64,000 nucleotides of DNA from assembly GCA_945862325.1 (NCBI GenBank), contig CAMAXZ010000006.1:1-64000 (forward strand), in the 5' to 3' direction. Of the stretch, positions 6,687-14,395 are shown piece after piece. This DNA comes from Klebsiella pneumoniae (GTDB lineage: Bacteria; Myxococcota_A; UBA796; SXON01). Position 1 is the first letter of the stretch, and each line of letters starts with the position of its first letter. Under the pieces are notes generated by a model that was not told the DNA's origin, made no database searches, and saw only the letters and a list, made by a program, of their open reading frames with translations. The translations under genes and the position numbers were made by a program.

Positions 6687-8636
6687 TCACGCCGTTTCCC
6701 CGACGATACGCGAGACCTCGGCCGCGAGCTCGCCCAGCGTGAACGGCTTCCCCAAGAAGCCGACCCGCCCCATCGTGAACAGGCGCTGACTGACCTGCTG
6801 CCGGTGGTAGCCGGTGCAGAGGATCACCCGGACCCGGGGGTCGATCACGACGAGTCGCCGAAGCACCTCTTCGCCGTCCATGCCCGGCATCCGAAGATCG
6901 AGAAGCACGAATGCCACCCTGAGGTGCCGCTGGAACTCGCGCAGTGCGCTGATCCCGTCCGCCGCTTCCGCCACCTCGTAGTCCAGCGCCTCGAGCAGGG
7001 CGCGGGACGAGTGGCGGACCCACTCGTCGTCGTCCACGACCAGCGCCACCTCCCGGCCCGGGGCCGGCGCGGCCGGCGGTGACGGCGGGGGCAGACTCGG
7101 CGTCGGCGTCGGCGAAAGGGCCACCGGAAGGCTCATCGTGACGGTGGTGCCCACGCCGAGGGTGCTGTCGATTCGGAGCTCTCCGCCGTGGTTCCTGATG
7201 ACGCCAAAGGCCATCGACAGGCCCAGGCCGGTGCCCGCGCCCACGGCCCTGGTCGTGAAGAACGGCTCCGTGGCGCGCGCCCGCACATCTTCGGACATCC
7301 AAGTTCCTTCGTCGCGGATCTCCAAGCGCACGTGCGTACCCGGCTTCAGGGTCGCGTGGCCGGGCTCGACCTGAAGCGCGCTCGTCTCCAGGTGGACCCG
7401 CCCGCCGACCGGCGTCGCGTCGACCGCGTTCTGACAAACCGCGAAGACGGCGTCGCGCACCTGGTCAGGGTCTCCCTCGACGATAGGCAGCGTGGTCGCG
7501 AGCGTGGCGTGCGCGGCGCGCCCTCGGCTCCGTACCTGCCCCGTGGCGTCGGCCGCGACGGCGTTGACGTCGAAGCGCACCTGGCGGTAGCGGCCTTGTC
7601 TCGCGAATCCCAACAGGTTGGCCGTGAGGACGCCCGCGGCGCGTCCCGCATGGAGGATTCCCTGGAGATCGCGGCGGAGGTCGGCGCTGATGTCGGCGTC
7701 CATCGCTCGGACCGACGCGAGCCCGACGATGGCCGCGAGCGCGTTGTTGACGCCGTGCGCGACGCCGCCGGCGATCTGCTCCAACCTGCCGAGCTCGGCT
7801 TCGGCGCGGTCGCGCTCATCCGTGCGCCGTCGAATCGTGGTGTCGAGCGCGACCCCGACCGTCCCGGACACCTGGCCGGCCTCGTCGCGCAGCGGCTCAC
7901 CGCGAAGGTAGCCGAGGGCCGCCACCTCGACCCATCGCACGGCGCCATCGACCCGCATCAGGCGCGCCTCGAACACCGCCGGCGGGCCGTCCGCGGGCAC
8001 GGGGCGCACGAGCGTCTGCTCCAAATGCTTGAGGAATGGCGGGAGGATGAACCGATCGATCGCATGACCGACGACGTCTTCTTGCGCGTGACCGCTGAAG
8101 AGGGCGAGGGCCGCCGGGTTCGCGAACCGGATGCGGCCGTCGACATGAATGACGATCGACTCCGGCGAGCGCATCAGGACGGCACCCAGGCGCTCCGCTT
8201 CGCTCAGGCGCGCAAGGAGCGTGTGCCTGTCGACCCGGTCGGCCACGGTCCGCGCGATCGTGCTCGCGGCCTCGAGCTGGTCGGCGGTCCACGGGCGCGG
8301 GCTGACGTCCAACGCGAGGAGGACGCCGAGGGGCGACCCCACCGCCGTTTGGATCGGCACGCCGAGCGCCGCCTGCGCCCCGGTGACGCGCGCCTCCCAC
8401 GTCCCGTGGAGCGCGGCGGCATCGGAGGACGCCCCTCGGATGGCCACTCGCCGCGCAAAGGAAGGGTCGCCGACCTCGGCCCCGGCCAGGGCCGCATGCC
8501 CCGCCTGCCCGGCGACGCGCGCGCTGCGCTCGCTCACGATCACCGCGAGCACGATCGGCGCCTGCAGCGCATGGGCCGCGAGCGCGGCGAGGCGGTCGAG
8601 GTCGGGCGCCACAGCCTCGCCCTCGGTGGGAGTCAC
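6687..8636 (-). CDS. Hybrid histidine kinase (GAF-PAS-HisKA-HATPase-REC)
   Basis: 649 residues, cytoplasmic, no membrane segments. A GAF-like domain covers about 10-135 and a PAS domain about 150-270. The phosphoacceptor helix carries His294 in [16 protein letters not shown]. The ATPase has its N box at CQNAVDAT (about 401-408). In the G1 box the usual D-x-G-x-G reads DEGTWM, with Trp446 where the second glycine is expected, a change that may weaken ATP binding. The G2 box GTGLGLSM is normal. A Pro-rich linker (about 505-527) leads to a receiver with Asp580 ([11 protein letters not shown]). It is the last gene of an operon with the KaiC-like ATPase, overlapping it by 4 bp, so the two probably act in one pathway. 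Confidence 0.92.
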   Translation of the reverse strand: MTPTEGEAVAPDLDRLAALAAHALQAPIVLAVIVSERSARVAGQAGHAALAGAEVGDPSFARRVAIRGASSDAAALHGTWEARVTGAQAALGVPIQTAVGSPLGVLLALDVSPRPWTADQLEAASTIARTVADRVDRHTLLARLSEAERLGAVLMRSPESIVIHVDGRIRFANPAALALFSGHAQEDVVGHAIDRFILPPFLKHLEQTLVRPVPADGPPAVFEARLMRVDGAVRWVEVAALGYLRGEPLRDEAGQVSGTVGVALDTTIRRRTDERDRAEAELGRLEQIAGGVAHGVNNALAAIVGLASVRAMDADISADLRRDLQGILHAGRAAGVLTANLLGFARQGRYRQVRFDVNAVAADATGQVRSRGRAAHATLATTLPIVEGDPDQVRDAVFAVCQNAVDATPVGGRVHLETSALQVEPGHATLKPGTHVRLEIRDEGTWMSEDVRARATEPFFTTRAVGAGTGLGLSMAFGVIRNHGGELRIDSTLGVGTTVTMSLPVALSPTPTPSLPPPSPPAAPAPGREVALVVDDDEWVRHSSRALLEALDYEVAEAADGISALREFQRHLRVAFVLLDLRMPGMDGEEVLRRLVVIDPRVRVILCTGYHRQQVSQRLFTMGRVGFLGKPFTLGELAAEVSRIVGETA

Positions 8637-10330
8637 GACAGGGCCGGCTGCGCGATCGCCCGAAACACCTCGCCTTCGTCGGTGGATGTGACCTCGGCGA
8701 GGCCGTGGGCCACCATCCGCGCCAGCGCCGCCTGGACCGCGTCGAGGGGCAGCGCGAGCGCCTCCGCGAGGCTAGCGGCGGTCATTCGGACCCCTCGGAC
8801 GAGGCGCTGCCAGACCTCCCACTCCTCCTCGTCGAGCGCCGCCTGCGGGAGCGCGACCGCTTCGCGTCGGTGCGGGGACCGCACGAGAATGTTGTCGTAC
8901 TCGCGCAGGGCGCGTCCGATCCGGATCCCCTCGCGGGTGATCTCGAACTCCCGGATGAGCCGACTGTGGCGGCTCTTCCGCATCTTCACGACGCTCAGCA
9001 CCGAGCGGGCCTCGCCGCGCACCTCCATGTGCCGGAGGGTGAGGATGTCGTCCGCGAGGAACGACAGTTGCCGCGTGGGTGCGCGCACCTCTTCGCCGGC
9101 CTCGACCACCTCGACGGTCATCATGACCGTGACCCCGGTGGACGTCAGGGCGCGCACCAGGCGGTAGATCGATTCGCGGAAGTCCAACCGGAACGATGGG
9201 GCGAGCGCGAGCTCGAAGCCTGACAACGAATCGACGACGACACAGGACGCACCCGTGCGCACGATCGCGTCCTGGATCTCGTGGAGCGTCTCGTCGACGG
9301 TGAGATCGAGCGGTCCGAGCTCCACCACCGCGAGCCGACCGGATTCCGACATCGGCCGGAGGTCGCGCCCGAGGGACTCCGCGCGGGCCAAGAACGCCGT
9401 GGCGTCCTCCTCGAACATCACGCCGACGGCCGACTCTCCCCTTCGGTCGGCGGCGGCGAGGAATTCCATGCCGAACGCCGACTTCCCGATGCCGCTCGGG
9501 CCGGTGACGACCAGGGAGTCGCCCGCCACGAGTCCGCCCCCCATCATGGCGTCCAGCTCGGACACGCCGGTCGAGATCCGGTGGGTCTGCCTCGGCAGGG
9601 TCGTGCGACCCGGCACGAGCCTCGGGAAGGCCCGAACGCCTTCGCGGGTGATGCGCATGCTGTGCACGCCCGCCATGACCTGCGCGCCGCGCTGCTTCAC
9701 CGCTTGGATCCACCGCATGCTGGAGTTCCGCTCCACCTGCTGCTTGAGCAGGAGGATGCCGTCGGCGACCGTGAACAGCGGCTCGGCGAGATCGGCGGAG
9801 TCGTACTCGCCGATGAGAAACGCGGTGACCTCCCACGTCGAAAGCTGGTGCGCGAGCAGCTGCATGAAGCGTTCGTACCCGACGCCCGCTTCATATTGAC
9901 CCGTGACGATGCGGGTGCGCGCGAGGGAACGGAACGAGTCGATCATCACCATGCCGGGCCTCAACGTCGCGACTTCGAGCGCGATGCGATCGAGCACGGG
10001 GCCCATGTCGCCGTTGCCGCGGATGACCTCGTCGCTCAGGTTCAGGACGTGGACGTCCACGCCCACCCTCTCGAGATCGAAGAACGTGTATTGCTGCTGG
10101 TACCGGAGCAGCTTGACCGTCGGCTCGCCGAGCACGGTGAAGCAGATGGCGGGGCGCTCCCGCGTGGCCATCGCGAACGCCATTTGGAAGCCGAGCGTGG
10201 ACTTTCCCGCGCCCGGACCCCCGACGAGGACGTTGAACGACAGCTTCGGGATCCCGCCGCCGAGGATCGCGTCGAGCCCTGGAACCCCGGTCGGAATGGT
10301 CTCGATATTGACGCGATTGTCACCAGTCAT
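8633..10330 (-). CDS. KaiC-like double RecA-domain ATPase
   Basis: 565 residues. Two KaiC/RecA-type domains are plain. The first has Walker A GPGAGKST (38-45), the second GPSGIGKSA (277-285). Each follows the family entry sequence (TGVPGLDAILGGGIP; TGVSELDAMMGGG). The second domain keeps the paired glutamates found in KaiC (Glu307-Glu308 in MFEEDA). The first has only GEP at the equivalent place (Glu69). The last 50 residues look like a winged helix (LAEALALPLDAVQAALARM). The protein is KaiC-like but longer at the C-terminus. No KaiA or KaiB is in the window, so clock function is not implied. Coupling to a histidine kinase suggests ATP-dependent signal relay. Confidence 0.9.
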   Translation of the reverse strand: MTGDNRVNIETIPTGVPGLDAILGGGIPKLSFNVLVGGPGAGKSTLGFQMAFAMATRERPAICFTVLGEPTVKLLRYQQQYTFFDLERVGVDVHVLNLSDEVIRGNGDMGPVLDRIALEVATLRPGMVMIDSFRSLARTRIVTGQYEAGVGYERFMQLLAHQLSTWEVTAFLIGEYDSADLAEPLFTVADGILLLKQQVERNSSMRWIQAVKQRGAQVMAGVHSMRITREGVRAFPRLVPGRTTLPRQTHRISTGVSELDAMMGGGLVAGDSLVVTGPSGIGKSAFGMEFLAAADRRGESAVGVMFEEDATAFLARAESLGRDLRPMSESGRLAVVELGPLDLTVDETLHEIQDAIVRTGASCVVVDSLSGFELALAPSFRLDFRESIYRLVRALTSTGVTVMMTVEVVEAGEEVRAPTRQLSFLADDILTLRHMEVRGEARSVLSVVKMRKSRHSRLIREFEITREGIRIGRALREYDNILVRSPHRREAVALPQAALDEEEWEVWQRLVRGVRMTAASLAEALALPLDAVQAALARMVAHGLAEVTSTDEGEVFRAIAQPALS

Positions 10331-10766
10331 GCCGTCTCCCGCTCGATTCGTCCGACTTCGCGTTCTCTGGCTCGACGGCCTTCACGATCAGGCGTCGCGC
10401 GAGGTCGGCGCCGATCGTGCCGCCGAGCAGATCCATGAACTCGGCCAGCCACACGACCGTGGCCTCGGCGGCCTCCGCTCCGTCCAGGCCGTAGAAGTGC
10501 GCATCGAGCCCGTCCAAGTGAGGAGCCGCGCGCGTGCGGCACCGCACCCGCGCGAAAATCGGCCAATCGATGCTCGCCCGGTGCAGCGCCGTCCCGAGGA
10601 GCACCCCGCAACCGTCCAGGCCGATCCAGCGACCGAGGTAGGCGACGAGCCGCGCCACGATCCTCTCGTCGGCGTCGGCGACCTCTGCCGGAGCCGGGGA
10701 TAGCCCCACCTCTCGCACGACGATGGCCCGCGCGAGGTCACGCGTTGTGGTCGGTTCGATGTTCAT
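10320..10766 (-). CDS. Small protein of unknown function, first gene of KaiC-like operon
   Basis: 148 residues, soluble, no recognised family. It is rich in helices (ADERIVARLVAYLGRWIG; EATVVWLAEFMDLLGGTIGADLARRL). Its end overlaps the KaiC-like gene by 11 bp, so it is very probably translated with it and may be a partner or adaptor of that ATPase. ATG 10766 is chosen because nothing longer keeps coding character. The 270 bp upstream (10767-11036), which should hold the operon promoter, show no convincing -35/-10 pair and no other gene. Confidence 0.75.
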   Translation of the reverse strand: MNIEPTTTRDLARAIVVREVGLSPAPAEVADADERIVARLVAYLGRWIGLDGCGVLLGTALHRASIDWPIFARVRCRTRAAPHLDGLDAHFYGLDGAEAAEATVVWLAEFMDLLGGTIGADLARRLIVKAVEPENAKSDESSGRRHDW

Positions 10767-11036
10767 CGACCGTGCTTCTCGTGTTGCTGCGATCGAGGAA
10801 CATGTTGATCAATTCCCGAATGAGCGAACGCCACCGGTGGGGCAAGCCCGACAGACGCGGTTTTCACACGCGATGTCGTCGCCGCCGGCCGAGCCACGCG
10901 ACGCCGACGAGCGCGGCCGTCGCGCCGTCGCCCCGACACCCGCAGCCGGGTGGGGGCGCTTCGGGCAGCGCATGTGTCTGGAACTGCCGGACGTCCGTAC
11001 GCGTGGGCCGATGAGCGGTGCGCGGACGCCGCGCCG

Positions 11037-12416
11037 TCACACCAGCAGACGCGACGCCAACCGCTCGGCCAGGCTCGACGCCTGCGCGCGCAGCTCGGGC
11101 ACCGCGGTGCATTCCCACTCGGCGGGCCGGCGCGCGCCCCCGAGCACGAACAACCCTTCCGCGCGCGCTCCCGACGCATCGACCGCGGTCCCGTCGTCGT
11201 CGGTGACGAGGCCGATCGCGTGGGCGTCCCGGGTCAGCAACCCGGCCGCGAGCAAGCGGCGCACCAGCGCGTCACCCGACGCGGCGAGATCGAGGTCCGC
11301 CCCGGTGGCGTTCACCACGTGCCCGACGTCGAGGCTCTCTGTCGCGGCGCGCCCGCGACGCCGGAACGTCACACCCACACCGTCCGGGAGCGGCGTCGCG
11401 TCCACGAGCCGCCCCGCCACGAGATCGATCACCCCCGCGTCCTGCAGGCGCTCCAGCTCGCGGTGGATGTCGGTCGGGATGCGGTGCCGGTAGACGTCCC
11501 ACCAGGGCCGGAAGTGCCGGAGAAAGTGGCCCCGATCCGCGTCGCCGAGGCGTCGCCAGAGCGCGGGGACACGGTGGCGCACCGCGTCGATCACCGACTG
11601 CCACGGTTCGCCGCGCGCCTCGGCTGCGGCCACCGCGGTCCGGACCTCGCGGATCACGTCGAAGAGGTCGCCGTCGAGGGACAGCGGCGGGAGCGGTCCG
11701 GCCGCCGGGCCGCTCGCGTGCGGTCGCGGCAGCAGGCCGCGACGGGACAGGAGCGTGATGCGGGCGCGATGGCCCGCGCTCCGGAGCGCCACCACCACGT
11801 CGACCGCGGTCAAGCCGGCCCCGAGCACGAGCACCGGCTCCTGCCGACCCACCCCCTGCACGGCGTCCTCGGTCCAAGGCCGGGCGACGTAGCGGGGCCC
11901 GGCCCGGACGGTGAGGGGAAGCGCGGCCGGGGTGCGCGGCGCGGCGTGGCCCTGCGCGAGCACGACGACGTCGGCGAGAAGCGCGCCCCCGTGTTCGAGC
12001 CCGACGCGCCACCCCGAGCCCGTCCGCGCGACGTCGATCGCGCGCGCGCGTGCGTGCGTGACCGTGGCGTCACACTCGGCGTGCCACCGCTCGGCGACGT
12101 ACTCGCCGAACAGGTTGCGCGGCACGAAGTCGCCGGTGTTCGCCGGGTGCCCGTTGGCGAGGACCCACGCCTGGAACGTCCCGGTCGGATCGTCCGCGAT
12201 GCCCATGCGCTCGACCGGCACGTTCAACCGGTGCGCCGGGTGCGCCTGGTAGGCGACGCCGCGCCCGACCTTTGGCGTCGGATCGACCACGGTGAGCGCG
12301 AGCCCGCCGAGGCGCCCGCGGCGCGCGAGCTCGACCGCGAGGGTGGCCGCGCTGAAGCCCCCGCCGATGACGACCACCGCGGGCAGGCCGGCCCGCACGG
12401 GCGCGGCGTCGCGCAT
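11037..12416 (-). CDS. FAD/NAD(P)-binding oxidoreductase-like protein
   Basis: 459 residues. A Rossmann dinucleotide motif GGGFSAA begins at about residue 18 (VVVIGGGFSAATLAVELAR). A second (VLVLGAGLTAVDVVVALR) lies near the middle. GRGVAYQAHPAHRLNVP and NATGADLD match the family of FAD/NAD(P)-binding proteins (NAD_binding_9 type) related to lysine/ornithine hydroxylases. The substrate is unknown. The start ATG shares one base with the stop of the peroxiredoxin gene upstream (TGATG), so the two form a translationally coupled pair. The protein might reduce the peroxiredoxin or act on oxidised products, but that is inference. Confidence 0.85.
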   Translation of the reverse strand: MRDAAPVRAGLPAVVVIGGGFSAATLAVELARRGRLGGLALTVVDPTPKVGRGVAYQAHPAHRLNVPVERMGIADDPTGTFQAWVLANGHPANTGDFVPRNLFGEYVAERWHAECDATVTHARARAIDVARTGSGWRVGLEHGGALLADVVVLAQGHAAPRTPAALPLTVRAGPRYVARPWTEDAVQGVGRQEPVLVLGAGLTAVDVVVALRSAGHRARITLLSRRGLLPRPHASGPAAGPLPPLSLDGDLFDVIREVRTAVAAAEARGEPWQSVIDAVRHRVPALWRRLGDADRGHFLRHFRPWWDVYRHRIPTDIHRELERLQDAGVIDLVAGRLVDATPLPDGVGVTFRRRGRAATESLDVGHVVNATGADLDLAASGDALVRRLLAAGLLTRDAHAIGLVTDDDGTAVDASGARAEGLFVLGGARRPAEWECTAVPELRAQASSLAERLASRLLV

Positions 12417-13054
12417 CACCGGTTCGGCTGGGGCGTGAGGCGCAGCCACGACCGGAGGACCCGGTAGCCCTTCGGGAAGCGCGCCGCGATCTCTGCCGGG
12501 TCCTGGAGGGACGGCACGATGACCACTTCGTCGCCGTCCTTCCAATTGGCGGGGGTCGCGACCTTGTGCACGTCCGTGAGCTGCAGCGAGTCGAGGACAC
12601 GGAGGAGCTCGTCGAAGTTCCGCCCGGTCGACGCCGGGTACGTGATGAGCGCGCGCACCTTGCGAGAAGGGTCGACGAAGATCACGGAGCGGACGGTGAA
12701 GGTGTCGGGGTGCTCCGGCGGGATGAGCCCGTAGAGCAGCGACACGGCGCGCGTCGGGTCGCCCAGGATCGGGAAGTTCGGGGCGATGCCCTGGGTGTCG
12801 GCGATGTCCGCGATCCACCGGAGGTGGTCTTCGACCGTGTCGACGCTGATCGCGAGCGCCTTCGCGCCACGGGCGGCAAGCGCGTCGCCGAGCCGCGCCA
12901 CCGCGGCCAGCTCGGTGGTGCACACCGGCGTGAAGTCCTTGGGGTGGGAGAAGAAGATCACCCAGTCCCCGCCCGCCCACTCGTAGAACGAGAGCGGGCC
13001 GTGGGTCGAGTCGGCGGTGAAGTCGGGCGCGGTGCTTCCGATGAAGAGGGTCAT
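12416..13054 (-). CDS. 1-Cys peroxiredoxin (Prx6 type)
   Basis: 212 residues, the usual length. The active site HPKDFTPVCTTE carries the peroxidatic Cys45. No second conserved resolving cysteine is seen, and the long C-terminal domain (PANWKDGDEVVIVPSLQDP) is typical of the Prx6 subgroup. It reduces hydrogen peroxide and organic peroxides with an external thiol. It leads a two-gene operon with the FAD protein. A 7-bp inverted repeat (GTGATCC/GGATCAC, 13143-13170) lies in the 143 bp between it and the hydrolase gene. Confidence 0.95.
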   Translation of the reverse strand: MTLFIGSTAPDFTADSTHGPLSFYEWAGGDWVIFFSHPKDFTPVCTTELAAVARLGDALAARGAKALAISVDTVEDHLRWIADIADTQGIAPNFPILGDPTRAVSLLYGLIPPEHPDTFTVRSVIFVDPSRKVRALITYPASTGRNFDELLRVLDSLQLTDVHKVATPANWKDGDEVVIVPSLQDPAEIAARFPKGYRVLRSWLRLTPQPNR

Positions 13055-13197
13055 GGATCGGGCTCCTGTCAGAGAGCTTAGCAATCCGCGTGCCGGCCCG
13101 CAGGTGTCGACGAACCGCGCTGTTCGGCCGCCGAGGCCGTGAGTGATCCCGGCTACCCGCGACGGATCACGGCTCGGGGACTCGGGGCCGAGTCCGC

Positions 13198-14277
13198 TCA
13201 CCCGCCGATCGCCGCGTCGATCCACACGTCGAGCGCCTGGGCGAGGGGCACCGAAAAGCCGGCGGCGCCGGTGTCGGTCGACTCCATCGCGAGGATCGCG
13301 CGGTACCCCGCGGTGCGGTCCACCCAGGGCGTGAAGCCGTACGCCCCGGGCGACGAAAGCTCGTGGCAGGTCGTCACCGGACCGGAACACTCGAGCCACG
13401 TCCCGAAGCCGTACCGAAAGTCGAGGCCGAAGGTCGCCATCGGCGACGTGCCGACCTCGGCGTCCGGATACCGGTTTTCGGCGAGCCGATCGATCCCGGC
13501 GACCCACGGCGCGCCGTCGATCGTGCCGTCCTCCTGTACGAACCGAAGGATGCGGTCGTACTCGTCGATCGTGGCGAGCAGGCCGCCGGCGACGAGCGGA
13601 TGGGTCTCCCCGAGGCGTCGTTGCGGCAGGGTGACGTAGCGGAGGTCCGCCTCGCCGAGGCCGAGCGGAGCCTTCACGGTGCGTTCGAACAGCGTCGCCC
13701 AGGCTTCGCCGGTCGCGACCTCGGCCATCCGACCGGCGACGTGCTGGTGCGACGAGCCGTAGTCGAACCAAGTGCCCGGGGGGTGGTCGACCGGCTGCGA
13801 GAGGATCTCGAGCGCGCACTCTTCGAGCGTGGTGCGTGGGTCGATGGTGCACGCCGCGTCGCCGGGCAGGCCGGAGGTGAACGCGCCGAGCTGGTCGAGC
13901 GTGGCGTCCGCGGCGCCGCCCGAGACGCCGAGCAGTGACCCCGCGGTCACCTCCGGCGCGAGCGCGCCTTCGTCCACGAGGCGAAGGAGCACGAGGGACG
14001 TCACCAGCTTCGTGGCGGAGGCCACCGCGAGGCGCTCGTCGCGCGCGAGGGAGCCGACCTCGATGTCGAAACGCTCGCGGCCCGCGTCGTCGTGCACGAG
14101 CAGGCGCATCCCGACGACCCCCTCCGGCGCGTCGATCAGCGCAGCCTCGAGCAGCGTTCGGAGCTCCACCTCCGCGGCGTGGTCGGTGTCGTCGGTGTCG
14201 TCGGTGTCGTCGGTGTCGTTCAGTTGGACGGTGTCGTCGACGCCGGGGGACGTGCAGGCAAGCGCGAGCGTGACCAT
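13198..14277 (-). CDS. Lipoprotein serine hydrolase, class C beta-lactamase fold
   Basis: 359 residues. I start at MVTLALACTS because it gives a short lipoprotein signal (LALAC), whereas an upstream ATG adds Arg-rich leader. A tandem DTD spacer (about 21-32) follows. Catalytic motifs of the serine beta-lactamase/esterase VIII fold are present: SATK (Ser87, Lys90) and Tyr173 in FDYGSSHQH. A C-terminal GAYG may replace the usual KTG/HxG box. It is likely a periplasmic or surface esterase, carboxypeptidase or related hydrolase. Its gene is divergent from the ferritin-like fusion gene, with 118 bp between. Confidence 0.85.
   Translation of the reverse strand: MVTLALACTSPGVDDTVQLNDTDDTDDTDDTDHAAEVELRTLLEAALIDAPEGVVGMRLLVHDDAGRERFDIEVGSLARDERLAVASATKLVTSLVLLRLVDEGALAPEVTAGSLLGVSGGAADATLDQLGAFTSGLPGDAACTIDPRTTLEECALEILSQPVDHPPGTWFDYGSSHQHVAGRMAEVATGEAWATLFERTVKAPLGLGEADLRYVTLPQRRLGETHPLVAGGLLATIDEYDRILRFVQEDGTIDGAPWVAGIDRLAENRYPDAEVGTSPMATFGLDFRYGFGTWLECSGPVTTCHELSSPGAYGFTPWVDRTAGYRAILAMESTDTGAAGFSVPLAQALDVWIDAAIGG
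14182..14217 (-). repeat. Tandem 9-bp coding repeat (Asp-Thr-Asp spacer)
   Basis: Four perfect copies of GTCGGTGTC in the + strand, which encode the Asp-Asp-Thr repeats behind the lipobox of the hydrolase at 13198-14277. Copy number could change by slippage in steps of three residues without breaking the frame. Confidence 0.8.
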
Positions 14278-14395
14278 GGGGGGCCTCGTGCGTGGGACCA
14301 CCGCGCACACCGATGTGGGGGACACGCCGCGCCTGTGGAGCGACCGGACCACCGCGATGGCGCGCGCGTTGCCCGACCCCGATAACCTCGGGGCC

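Noticed and set aside
6687..10766. Circadian clock locus
   Set aside because: Only a KaiC-like ATPase is present, with no KaiA or KaiB in the window.
13143..13170. 7-bp inverted repeat GTGATCC/GGATCAC as a terminator
   Set aside because: 14-nt loop and no T-tract. It might equally be an operator, so it is not listed as a feature.
14182..14217. Regular 9-bp direct repeats considered as a CRISPR-like array
   Set aside because: No spacers, unit far too short, and it encodes the Asp/Thr linker of a lipoprotein.
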